Positions 8,370 to 16,024 of a stretch of 54,487 nt of DNA are shown in pieces (within the stretch, counting starts at the first letter, position 1; each line of letters begins with the position of its first letter). Below the pieces are notes generated by a model. The model did not search any database and was not told the DNA's origin. It was given only the letters and a program-made list of their open reading frames with translations. Source of the DNA: Phycisphaerales bacterium (GTDB taxonomy: Bacteria; Planctomycetota; Phycisphaerae; UBA1845); contig CP070691.1 of NCBI GenBank assembly GCA_020353195.1, positions 574,067 through 628,553 of the forward strand, read 5' to 3'. The position numbers were made by a program, and so were the translations under genes.

Positions 8370-8402
8370 GGGTGCGACGGATAGAGGGGATCCGCACCCC
8401 CC
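8370..8402 (+). terminator. Hairpin downstream of the 8309 promoter
   Basis: GGGTGCG (8370-8376) pairs perfectly with CGCACCC (8393-8399) around a 16-base loop. What follows is CCCTTTCCC, pyrimidine-rich but without a run of T. Either a weak terminator or a structured element of a short RNA. Confidence 0.35.
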
Positions 8403-8750
8403 TTTCCCATCAACGGCGATCTCAGGCCCCTGACCGCCGCACTTCGTCAAGAACCAGTTGCACAAGTCCAGAGCGAGGGTTCAGCGCGAGCAGGTGCGCG
8501 GATGAACGTCGACGCGCACAGGAGCCGGTTCCTTCGAGTGCCCACGAGCTGGGAGCCGAGCCGCGTTCCCAGCCCCGTCTGAACCGCCGGCACCCCTGGA
8601 GCGAGATGTGGCCGTGAGGCATCTCGCCGGTGGCGGGGAGGGCGTGATGTCACGCAAGCGTACGGTCATGATGGAGTCACTGATCGCGTGTCCGAGCCTG
8701 AGGACGATGTCGGACGCAGCTCAGGTGGACTCGTTCTGGACGGGTAGCAT

Positions 8751-8767
8751 CGCGGATGGCATCCGCG
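8751..8767. repeat. 17-base near-perfect palindrome
   Basis: CGCGGATG-G-CATCCGCG is an 8-bp inverted repeat with a single central base, too tight for an RNA hairpin and better suited to a dimeric DNA-binding protein. No promoter or gene adjoins it, so the role is unknown. Confidence 0.4.
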
Positions 8768-8944
8768 CGGGCTTGGCCGGTTGAGTCTGTCAGGCGACTG
8801 ACCGGAGGAGCACACTTCAAGCGGCGCTCAGGCGGGACCGGAGGTGAGCCATGGGCGACGAACCACGCCATTCTGCCCCAGGCAGGGTCGGGCCTGCAGC
8901 AAGCGCTTTGAAAGCGGGCCAGCCCGGCGACTCCCCCATACCCG

Positions 8945-9313
8945 GTGAGGTCGGCCCCCCAGTCGGGTCCGGCGCCCGCGCCCGCTCGTACCGGATCATC
9001 CGGGCGCTGTCCGCGGGGAGCAAGGCCTCGGGGCGTGAAGCGGAACGCACCCACGCCCGCCAGGAAGCCGAACAGAACCGCGCCCGTCAGGAAGCGGCCC
9101 ATTGCCGCAGTGGCCCTCGGCGTGCGGGACAAGCCCACGATCAACGTGATGACGTTCAAGGACGACGCCGGGCGGGACGCCGTGAAGTCCCGCTATCAGG
9201 TCTCATCCCTGTTCATGGAGACGAAAAGCAAAGTGGCGAGAGGCATTGATCCGGACACGATGCTCGACCGGCAGCGATCCGTTCTGCAGCGCGAGCTGAG
9301 TGGCCGCGCGTAG
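8945..9313 (+). CDS. Uncertain small gene or gene remnant
   Basis: The last 63 codons (from about 9122) show a strong GC-third-position pattern and encode a plausible helical sequence (VRDKPTINVMTFKDDAGRD and onward to RSVLQRELSGRA). The first 58 codons encode Pro/Arg/Ala-rich low-complexity sequence without a ribosome site. An overlapping minus-strand frame (ending 8677, starting near 9159) has a hydrophobic N-terminus and cannot be excluded. I recognise no family. It may be the tail of a broken gene. Confidence 0.25.
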   Translation: MRSAPQSGPAPAPARTGSSGRCPRGARPRGVKRNAPTPARKPNRTAPVRKRPIAAVALGVRDKPTINVMTFKDDAGRDAVKSRYQVSSLFMETKSKVARGIDPDTMLDRQRSVLQRELSGRA

Positions 9314-9391
9314 ATCGCGGATCAAGGGAAACCTATTGGTCTGTTCTGCTCGGGCACCGTACCCGGTCATAGGGAAAAGGAGGAAAGTAGC

Positions 9392-11020
9392 ATGAGACCC
9401 AGCAGCATGCGGCGTAACGTTTTCGTTTCCGTGCCTCCTGCCGTCGACCGGAGGAGGACGGTATTCATCGTCACATTGACCGCGTTCTTTCTGGCAGTGT
9501 CCCGCTCCGCGCCGGCAGAGGACCCAACTCGGCAATTCGGCTCGGCGTGGACCGATCCGGCGCCGCTCAACAACAATGCCGACACTGATTCGGGTGACGA
9601 CTGCGCTCCGCACGTGAGCACCGACGCGGGTGGCACCTGGGTGGCCGTGTGGTGGTCCTCCGAGAACCTGGGCGGGACCATCGGAACCGACGGCGACATC
9701 CTGGTGGCCCGCAGCGTCGACAATGGGGTCACCTGGACCGATCCGGAGCCTCTCAACAACAACGCCGCCACAGATTCCGGGGATGACTGGTCCGCGCAGG
9801 CAGCCACCGACGGAGCCGGAAACTGGGTAGCCGTGTGGGACTCGATCGACACCCTTAGCGGAACCATCGGAACCGACCACGACATTCTAGTGGCTCGCAG
9901 TACCGACAACGGCGTCACCTGGACCGATCCGGCGCCCCTCAACAACAACGCCGAAACGGATTCCGGGAATGACTGGTACGCTCAAGTAACCACCGACGGA
10001 GCCGGGAACTGGGTAGCCGTGTGGTGGTCGACCGGGATGTTCGGAACGGACTACGACATTCTGGTGTCCCGCAGCACCGACGACGGCGCCACCTGGACCG
10101 ATCCGGCGCCTCTGAACAACGACGCCGCCGCGGATTCGCGGCAGGACAAGCAGCCGCAGGTGACTACCGACCGGGCCGGCAACTGGGTGGCCGTCTGGTT
10201 CTTCATGGACAGCCTGGGCGGGCCCTTCGGGTCCGACTACGATATCCTGGTGGCCCGCAGCACCGACGACGGCGCCACCTGGACCGATCCGGCACCGCTC
10301 AACAGCGGCGCCGCTACGGATTCGGGCAACGACCTCAGTCCGCAGGTGACTACCGACGCGGGTGGCAACTGGGTAGCCGCGTGGCACTCCTCCGAGAACT
10401 TGGCCGGGACCATCGGAAGCGACTACGACATTCTGGTGGCCCGCAGCACGGACAACGGCGCGACCTGGACCGACCCGGTACCGCTTAACAACAACGCTGC
10501 TACGGACCTGGGGCATGACGGGTACCCGGAGGTGGCCACGGACGCCGCCGGCATCTGGTTGGCCGTCTGGCGCTCTCACGATGACCTGGGCGCGACTATC
10601 GGAACCGACGGCGACATCCTGGTGGCCTGCAGCAACGACAACGGCCTCACCTGGACCGATCCGGAGCCACTCAACAACAACGCCGCCACGGATTCCGAGA
10701 ATGACTGGTACCCGCAAATCACCACCGATGGAGCCGGCAACTGGGTGACCGTGTGGGACTCGACCGACAACCTCAGCGGAACCATCGGAACCGACTACGA
10801 CATTCTGGTGGCTCAGACTTCGGTGGTGCCCGGAGATTGCGATCGCGACGGGAAGGTGGACCTCTACGACTTCGCGCTGTTCTGTCAGTGCTTCGCCGGG
10901 ACGGGCAATCCGCCGGCGGTGGGCTGTCAGCCCGGCGTTGACGCCGACCTCGACAACGACGGGGACGTGGACCTGGGCGACTTCACCCTGTTCGCCGCGA
11001 ACTGCACCGGCCCGCTGTAG
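9392..11020 (+). CDS. Secreted Asp-box (BNR) repeat protein with C-terminal dockerin-like motif
   Basis: The ATG at 9392 follows a very strong ribosome site (AAGGAGGAAAG). Residues 1-43 look like a signal peptide (hydrophobic TVFIVTLTAFFLAV). Residues 53-475 consist of seven near-identical repeats of 62 residues, one of 58, each holding WTDPxPLNN, a VxTDGAGNWVAVW strand and TIGTDYDILVARS. Six Asp-boxes (S-x-D-x-G-x-x-W, e.g. STDNGVTW) fall at the joints, as in sialidase-type beta-propellers. The C-terminus (about 480-540) has two Asp-rich loops (DCDRDGKVDLYDF and DLDNDGDVDLGDF) like the calcium-binding loops of dockerins. It is probably exported. No sialidase catalytic residues are evident, so I do not assign enzymatic activity. 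Confidence 0.85.
   Translation: MRPSSMRRNVFVSVPPAVDRRRTVFIVTLTAFFLAVSRSAPAEDPTRQFGSAWTDPAPLNNNADTDSGDDCAPHVSTDAGGTWVAVWWSSENLGGTIGTDGDILVARSVDNGVTWTDPEPLNNNAATDSGDDWSAQAATDGAGNWVAVWDSIDTLSGTIGTDHDILVARSTDNGVTWTDPAPLNNNAETDSGNDWYAQVTTDGAGNWVAVWWSTGMFGTDYDILVSRSTDDGATWTDPAPLNNDAAADSRQDKQPQVTTDRAGNWVAVWFFMDSLGGPFGSDYDILVARSTDDGATWTDPAPLNSGAATDSGNDLSPQVTTDAGGNWVAAWHSSENLAGTIGSDYDILVARSTDNGATWTDPVPLNNNAATDLGHDGYPEVATDAAGIWLAVWRSHDDLGATIGTDGDILVACSNDNGLTWTDPEPLNNNAATDSENDWYPQITTDGAGNWVTVWDSTDNLSGTIGTDYDILVAQTSVVPGDCDRDGKVDLYDFALFCQCFAGTGNPPAVGCQPGVDADLDNDGDVDLGDFTLFAANCTGPL
9547..10837 (+). repeat. Seven tandem 186-bp coding repeats
   Basis: The conserved Trp codon of the WTDP motif recurs at 9548, 9734, 9920, 10094, 10280, 10466 and 10652. 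The period is exactly 186 bases except once (174, a 12-base in-frame deletion in unit 3). The shared word acctggaccgatccg recurs at most boundaries at the DNA level, which indicates recent amplification or gene conversion. The units are coding and contiguous, so this is not a CRISPR-like array. Confidence 0.9.
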
Positions 11021-11448
11021 GCCGACAACGACGTCGCACTCACTCTCAATGGCGCACAGTGCTGCGGCCCCGCTGTTGACGTTAGTCTCGTCGGACAGCA
11101 TCCTGTCACAGGCGCCCTGCCCGTCCGGCGCGGCGCGCCACACACCGGAATGCCCGCCCGACCAATCCGCGGAGTGCAGATCCAAACGTCCGAGAAGCGG
11201 CCCGGTGGCATGCAGCCCCAAGGCGAATGCATCGTTAAAGCCCTTCTCTCGCGGCGCCCTGCATTATCGGATCACGCTCGCCTGGGGGAATCGTCACTGC
11301 ATCGCCAAGACCCTACCCCTTTTCTCTTGGCCATGTTACCTCAACGGTGCTAGAATATGAGAGACATGTGCACGTTCTTGCGCGCATGCGCCGCTGACGG
11401 CTTTGGCGAAGCCCGTCGGGGGAAGAAGCCTATGAATCGGAGAGAGAG
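11021..11448. other. Gap between the Asp-box protein and the PEP-CTERM protein
   Basis: This stretch is 428 bases. The only signal I see is the promoter near its end (11327-11356). Open frames here lack ribosome sites and recognisable sequence. Confidence 0.5.
11327..11356 (+). promoter_or_regulatory. Promoter of the PEP-CTERM gene
   Basis: TTGGCC (11327-11332), an 18-base spacer and TAGAAT (11351-11356). The leader would be about 85 bases and ends in the ribosome site GGAGAGAG just before ATG 11449. Confidence 0.5.
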
Positions 11449-12120
11449 ATGCGTTCAATCAACATTCTCATGGTTTTGGCAATGGCGGTAGCTTGGGCGG
11501 CACCGGCCCGCGCCGTCGATCCGGCGTTGACGTTCTCGTTCAGCGATCTGAGCGGCGACTTTGACGCCGGAAGTACGCTCTTCACTGCCGTGGACGGCGA
11601 TGACACGGACGGTGACGTTACGCGGCTGGATCCGTTTGGGGATGCGATCTTTGACGGTGTCCTCGCCACCAGTCAATTCTTCTCTTTGGAGATGAATGTC
11701 TTCCCCATGGGACTCGAAGACCCCACCCAAATCTTGGCGAGCGCCGGGACGCTCGTCGTGACCGACCTTGATGGCGACACCCTCAGCGGCTCCGTCAGCG
11801 GCGTTTGGCTCAACACTCTGGGCTCCGCTGACTTCGTCGGGAATATTCAAGGTCTCGTGATCACCACCGATGACAACGAGTTTAATGGAACCGGGGGCAC
11901 ATTCTGTTCTCTGGACGGTCTCGCCGGAGTATTTGACGGGGATATTATGACCCTGACATTCGGCACTTGGTTCACGGACGCCGGGGGCACCTTCCAGGAC
12001 TTCTCTGACGCCTCGACGCTCGCCGTGGGTGCCATCATCCCCGAACCTGCAACGTTGTGGCTGCTGGCTCTTGGAACTCTGGCGATTTCCACCGGACGAC
12101 GGAGATTAGCACGGGTTTAG
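11449..12120 (+). CDS. PEP-CTERM sorting domain protein
   Basis: This is a 223-residue secreted protein. A signal peptide covers about 1-23 (ending PARA). The mature part is acidic and rich in Gly, Asp, Thr and Ser, with beta-type sequence. The C-terminus carries the PEP-CTERM tripartite signal: IPEPAT, a hydrophobic helix (LWLLALGTLAIST) and a basic end (GRRRLARV). In bacteria with exosortase such proteins are processed at the inner membrane and released to the surface, often with exopolysaccharide. No exosortase gene is in the window. The function of the body domain is unknown. Confidence 0.88.
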   Translation: MRSINILMVLAMAVAWAAPARAVDPALTFSFSDLSGDFDAGSTLFTAVDGDDTDGDVTRLDPFGDAIFDGVLATSQFFSLEMNVFPMGLEDPTQILASAGTLVVTDLDGDTLSGSVSGVWLNTLGSADFVGNIQGLVITTDDNEFNGTGGTFCSLDGLAGVFDGDIMTLTFGTWFTDAGGTFQDFSDASTLAVGAIIPEPATLWLLALGTLAISTGRRRLARV

Positions 12121-12377
12121 CCAGAAGCTCCGGACAACACCATATCCGTCCCATACCGCCGGTCATCGCGTCGGCCAGGCCTGCGAACCCCGGCCCACGA
12201 CAACAGGCGATTCGGCGATGACTGTTCTCCCGCAGCAGCCCGCGCCGCACGCATCGGCACCTGCGCAGAGATCCGCATCATCGCAGGCTGTCCCACAGTG
12301 ATCGTCGATGCGTAACGCAGCACGTAACCCGCCCGGCTGATTTGCGGACTGCCTCTTACCGCCTCGGGGAAGGAGCT

Positions 12378-13820
12378 TCAGACCGCCGCGCGCGTGTGGT
12401 GGTCCGTCACCAGCTGGAACTGGTGGGCCGCCGCCAGCAGCGTGTCCTCGGCGAACGGCGGCCCGATCAACTGCAGCCCGACGGGCAGCCCCGCCCCGTC
12501 GAAGCCGCACGGGATACTGATGCCCGGAACCCCCGCCAGATTGACCGATGTGGTGTAGACGTCCGCCAGGTACATCGCCAGCGGATTGTCGGTCTTCTCT
12601 CCCAGTGCAAACGCCGTAGTCGGGGCCACCGGTGATGCGATCACATCCACGGTCTCGAACGCCCGCTCGAAGTCGCGGCGGAGCAGCGTGCGCACCTTCA
12701 ACGCCTTGAGGTAATACGCGTCGTAGTATCCGCTCGACAGCGCGTACGTGCCCAGCATGATCCGACGCTTGACCTCCGGACCGAACCCGTCCCGGCGGGA
12801 GGCCGAGTACAGCTCGATCACGTCGTCGATCCCCTCCGTACGATGTCCGTAATGAACACCGTCATACCGGGCCAGGTTGCTGGACGCCTCCGCCGTGGCC
12901 ACAAGGTAATAGCAGGCAATGGCATACCGGGTGTGCGGCAGGCGGATTTCCGACACCACCGCCCCGTGCTTCCGGTAGACGTCCAAAGCCGCCTCAACCG
13001 CGGACCGGACCGGATCGTCGAGCCCCTCGCTGAAGTACTCAGGCGCGATCCCGATTCGCAGGCCCCTCAGCGGGCGGTCGAGTCCGGCCTCGTACTCCGG
13101 AACCTGCTCGTCCACCGACGTCGAATCCCGTGGGTCGTACCCGGCGATCACCGACAGCAGCAGGGCGGCGTCGGCGGCGGTTCGCGCCAGCGGCCCGATC
13201 TGGTCCAAGCTGCTGGCGAACGCCACCAGTCCGTGGCGGGAGACCCGCCCATAGGTCGGCTTGAGCCCCACGACGCCGCAGAACGATGCCGGCTGGCGGA
13301 TCGACCCGCCCGTATCGCTGCCCAGAGCACCGGGCACCATTCCCAGCGCCACCGCCGTCGCCGAGCCGCCCGACGAGCCGCCGGGCACCCGCCGTGGGTC
13401 CCACGGATTCAGCGTTTGCTGCACACTGCTGTTTTCCGTGCTGCTGCCCATCGCGAACTCGTCCAGGTTGGTCTTCCCGACGATGATCGCGCCGGCCCGC
13501 TCCAGCCGCTCGACCGCGTGCGCGTCGTACGGTGCCTCGAAGTTGTGCAGGATCCGCGACGCGCACGTCGTGCGCCCGAACCTCGTACACATGTTGTCCT
13601 TGATGCCGACCGGCACGCCCGCCAGCGGACCGACCGGGGCGCCCCGCCCGAGGGCCTCGTCCACCTCCCGCGCCCGGCTCAGCGCCCGGTCGCCGTCGAC
13701 TTGGACAAACGCGCGGTACTTCCCGTCGTGCCTGGCAATGGCATCGAGGCTTTGCCGGACGGCGTCAACCGCAGACAGCTCTTTGTTCCGGATGGCCTGT
13801 GCTGTCTCGACGAGGTTCAT
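12378..13820 (-). CDS. gatA: Aspartyl/glutamyl-tRNA amidotransferase subunit A
   Basis: The protein has 480 residues, the standard length. The amidase Ser-cis-Ser-Lys triad is complete: Lys74 (VGIKDN), Ser149 (PGGSSGGS) and Ser173 (DTGGSIRQPA). GatA releases ammonia from glutamine for GatB, which amidates Asp-tRNA(Asn) and Glu-tRNA(Gln). The gene follows gatC by 14 bases on the same strand. gatB is not in the window, so the complex is split between loci. Confidence 0.98.
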   Translation of the reverse strand: MNLVETAQAIRNKELSAVDAVRQSLDAIARHDGKYRAFVQVDGDRALSRAREVDEALGRGAPVGPLAGVPVGIKDNMCTRFGRTTCASRILHNFEAPYDAHAVERLERAGAIIVGKTNLDEFAMGSSTENSSVQQTLNPWDPRRVPGGSSGGSATAVALGMVPGALGSDTGGSIRQPASFCGVVGLKPTYGRVSRHGLVAFASSLDQIGPLARTAADAALLLSVIAGYDPRDSTSVDEQVPEYEAGLDRPLRGLRIGIAPEYFSEGLDDPVRSAVEAALDVYRKHGAVVSEIRLPHTRYAIACYYLVATAEASSNLARYDGVHYGHRTEGIDDVIELYSASRRDGFGPEVKRRIMLGTYALSSGYYDAYYLKALKVRTLLRRDFERAFETVDVIASPVAPTTAFALGEKTDNPLAMYLADVYTTSVNLAGVPGISIPCGFDGAGLPVGLQLIGPPFAEDTLLAAAHQFQLVTDHHTRAAV

Positions 13821-13834
13821 GCCGCCACAAGCGT

Positions 13835-14140
13835 CTATGCGCTGTCCTGATCCAGTACCTTGGGAACTTTGAAGAAGGTATCCTGCCTCTGTGGAGCGTT
13901 GGCCAGTACGACGTTCGGCCCGGGCGAGGGGGCCGGCTCGTCCGCACGGAAGACGTTGTGCACGGCAAGAACGTGGGCAGTGGGGGGAACGTCACCGGTA
14001 TCCAGCTCATTGAGCTGATCGACGTAGTCGACGATGGCCGACAACTCCGACGAGAACTTGGCCACCTCCTCGTCCGTCAAGTCCAGGCGCGACAGGACGG
14101 CGATGTGCCTGACCGAGTCTTCATCGATCGTTGCGCCCAC
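13835..14140 (-). CDS. gatC: Aspartyl/glutamyl-tRNA amidotransferase subunit C
   Basis: The protein has 101 residues from GTG 14140, which has GGAGG six bases upstream. A longer reading from 14224 would overrun the usual GatC length. The family core is clear: a helical N-terminus (DSVRHIAVLSRLDLTDEEV), the DYVDQLNELDT segment, the VFRADEPAP motif and a C-terminal VPKVLDQD end that normally reads PxxL. GatC wraps around GatA and stabilises the complex. It lies between rpmB (108 bases upstream) and gatA. Confidence 0.95.
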   Translation of the reverse strand: MGATIDEDSVRHIAVLSRLDLTDEEVAKFSSELSAIVDYVDQLNELDTGDVPPTAHVLAVHNVFRADEPAPSPGPNVVLANAPQRQDTFFKVPKVLDQDSA

Positions 14141-14248
14141 GGTTGCCTCCAGGACAAACAGAGACGGGTCGGTAGCGTTCAGTGCGTGCCCGCTTACGGG
14201 CAGAATCGAGCCCGGCCGGCACAAGCTCCCGTCCCGTCTTGCTCTCCG

Positions 14249-14518
14249 TTATTCAGCAGGGAGGGACTCCGGTGGCGTGTAGTTCCGTTTCGGCGGCTTG
14301 ACGACCAGGCCCATGCGAATGGCCTTGGCCGACACCTTGATCCGGCAGACCTTCCCGTCGACCACGGCACGGACGCGCTGGATGTTGGGCCGGAACATCC
14401 GCTTCGTCTTGCCCGTGACTTTTCGCCCGACCCCGCCGAGGTACTTCGCTTTTCCGCGGCGGGCGATGCTCCGCCCACTGCGGGTCCGTTTTCCTGTGAA
14501 ATGGCACACCCGAGGCAT
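14249..14518 (-). CDS. rpmB: 50S ribosomal protein L28
   Basis: The 89-residue protein is basic, as expected. It has the family start MPRVCHFTGKR (usually CxxTGKxP), the SxxRGKAK turn, and the KTKRMFRPNIQRV block that contacts 23S rRNA. The C-terminal AKAIRMG segment is also typical. A promoter with TTGCAA and TACACT lies about 60 bases upstream. It is probably the first gene of an rpmB-gatC-gatA operon. Confidence 0.97.
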   Translation of the reverse strand: MPRVCHFTGKRTRSGRSIARRGKAKYLGGVGRKVTGKTKRMFRPNIQRVRAVVDGKVCRIKVSAKAIRMGLVVKPPKRNYTPPESLPAE

Positions 14519-14574
14519 GGTTCACGTCTCCGGATCAGGTACCATGGCCCCCAGCGGGCCCTGGAGAATCCTTT

Positions 14575-14602
14575 AGTGTACGGCACCCGGCCGCCTTTGC
14601 AA
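14575..14602 (-). promoter_or_regulatory. Promoter of rpmB
   Basis: On the minus strand TTGCAA (14597-14602), a 16-base spacer and TACACT (14575-14580). TTGCAA is also the -35 box of the acpP promoter. Confidence 0.5.
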
Positions 14603-14755
14603 GCCCCGGGTGAAAAACGGACCGCTACGCTGCCGTCGCCTGCTCGGAGGCGGTCGGGACCGCAGGCAGCCGACGGAAGATGCTCGCCCCGTCTTCCCGG
14701 GAGAAAAAAACGGCAATCTCCGGCGTTCGCAGGCGTTAAGCCCCAAAGGCGGCGT

Positions 14756-15349
14756 ATGAAGGAAACGGCCGATCTGAGGAACCTGGTTGAGCGAGCCCGG
14801 CAGGGCGATCCGACCGCGTACGACGTGCTGGTCGACCTGTATGCGAACCGCCTGTATGGGTTCCTCTATCGCCTGACCGGCTCGCGGACCGACGCGGAGG
14901 ACCTGCTGCAGGACCTTTTCGTTCGGGTCGTCAGGATGCTGCCGCGGTACGAGCACCGCAGCGCGCTGGAGGGCTGGCTGTTCCGGATCGCGACGAATCT
15001 GGCCCGCGACCACATCCGCCGGGCCCGCCGCACGCCGCCGACGCTGTCCATCCACGAGGAGCCCGAAACCGAGGGGGATCGGTTCCGCACCTGGCGGCAG
15101 CCCGCCGACGCCTCAGCGCAGGCGCCCGGTCACCGGATGGAACGCGGCGAAGACGCCGACGCTCTCCAGCAGGCCCTGGCCAGCCTGCCGGCGCCCGAAC
15201 GCGAGGTCGTGATGCTGCGCCACTTTTCGGACATGACCTTCGCCGAGATCGCCGAGGTGATGGGCACGCCGTTGGGTACTGCATTGGCCCGGGCCCACCG
15301 GGGGCTCACCAAGCTCCGCCGGATGCTGGCGGGAGATGCCGACAGTTGA
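14756..15349 (+). CDS. ECF-type sigma-70 family RNA polymerase sigma factor
   Basis: The protein has 197 residues from ATG 14756; the frame is open far upstream but only through the antisense of rpmB and gatC. Region 2 is present (RLYGFLYRLTGSRTDAEDLL, then LFRIATNLARDHIRR), and so is region 4 (LPAPEREVVMLRHFSDMTFA and the EIAEVMGTPLGTALARAHRG recognition helix). The linker is Pro/Glu-rich. ECF factors direct RNA polymerase to stress or envelope regulons under control of a co-encoded anti-sigma protein. The next gene, eight bases downstream, is a good candidate for that partner. Confidence 0.95.
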   Translation: MKETADLRNLVERARQGDPTAYDVLVDLYANRLYGFLYRLTGSRTDAEDLLQDLFVRVVRMLPRYEHRSALEGWLFRIATNLARDHIRRARRTPPTLSIHEEPETEGDRFRTWRQPADASAQAPGHRMERGEDADALQQALASLPAPEREVVMLRHFSDMTFAEIAEVMGTPLGTALARAHRGLTKLRRMLAGDADS

Positions 15350-15357
15350 GGATACGC

Positions 15358-15948
15358 ATGACTCTCGACGACCGCGACATCCTGGCCGAGATCGAGCAGA
15401 ACGAGCAGTGGCTCCACGGGCTCGAGACGCGGGTGCCCGGGGTAGCCTCTCTGGAGCACCTCAAGCTGCTGGTGCGAATCGCCGCCCAGGAGCACTGGCT
15501 CAAGAGATACCCGGCGCCTGATGTCGATCCCGCGCTCGTGGACCGTATCAAGCGAGGGATCCGCCGGGAGGTGCGGCGCGGCGCCGTCAGCACGGCGCCG
15601 GCGGGCGGTGGGGGCAAGACATCCCCGGCGGCGAGGATTGCATCGCTGGCCGCGGCTGCAGCGATCGTGCTCGGGGTCCTGATCGGGCTGTACGTGCCCG
15701 ACGCCGGGTCCGTCGCCGATGCGAGGAGCCCGCTGGACGACTTGATCGCGACCGTCGAAGACCGTGATTCAGACTACGCACAAAGCGTGGCCCTGCTCCG
15801 CGACGCGCTGGAGGAGGTCGAGGCAGCGTTGCTCGGGTCCACGTTGGACGCCTCATACGACTCCGAGTTCGACGATCTGGGCTCAGAGATCGACGATCTG
15901 ATGAACGGGTTGGATTCCGACCAGGATGTTTCGGAGCAGCCCGCGTGA
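15358..15948 (+). CDS. Single-pass membrane protein, probable anti-sigma factor
   Basis: This 196-residue protein starts at ATG 15358 with a GAGGA site. Residues 1-75 are cytoplasmic-type, charged and helical (ILAEIEQNEQWLHGLE). One membrane helix spans about 95-115 (SLAAAAAIVLGVLIGLYV). The rest is a very acidic outer part with Asp/Glu clusters. Topology and position directly after an ECF sigma gene fit an anti-sigma factor. There is no Cys-His zinc motif (ZAS), so family membership rests on context and topology. Confidence 0.65.
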   Translation: MTLDDRDILAEIEQNEQWLHGLETRVPGVASLEHLKLLVRIAAQEHWLKRYPAPDVDPALVDRIKRGIRREVRRGAVSTAPAGGGGKTSPAARIASLAAAAAIVLGVLIGLYVPDAGSVADARSPLDDLIATVEDRDSDYAQSVALLRDALEEVEAALLGSTLDASYDSEFDDLGSEIDDLMNGLDSDQDVSEQPA

Positions 15949-16024
15949 AGGCAATGAAGATGCGTGCGGCTCGCAGTGCAGCGGGCTGCCGGAGCGTCCC
16001 GGTTTCTCTGTGTGGAGACGCGTG

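Larger units (their letters stand above)
8034..9391. other. 1.36 kb accessory gap with small features and no confident gene
   Basis: Between the sulfatase-like gene and the repeat protein there is no recognisable full-length gene. Features I can point to are a consensus-like promoter with a hairpin 33 bases downstream (8309-8402), an 8-bp hairpin GCGAGATG/CATCTCGC (8601-8627), a 17-base palindrome CGCGGATG-G-CATCCGCG (8751-8767) and one weak coding region (8945-9313). The stretch may be a decayed gene region. Confidence 0.5.

Noticed and set aside
8677..9159. Minus-strand frame with a hydrophobic N-terminus in the gap
   Set aside because: It starts with TTG without a ribosome site, and most of its length is Pro/Gly/Arg filler. 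Kept only as an alternative in the note on the weak gene at 8945.
9887..11221. Minus-strand repetitive frame opposite the Asp-box gene
   Set aside because: Its regularity is inherited from the 186-bp repeats of the plus-strand gene, which has signal peptide, Asp-boxes and a strong ribosome site.
13799..14755. Upstream extension of the ECF sigma factor frame
   Set aside because: The frame is open only because it runs antisense through gatC and rpmB. ATG 14756 gives a normal ECF length and start.
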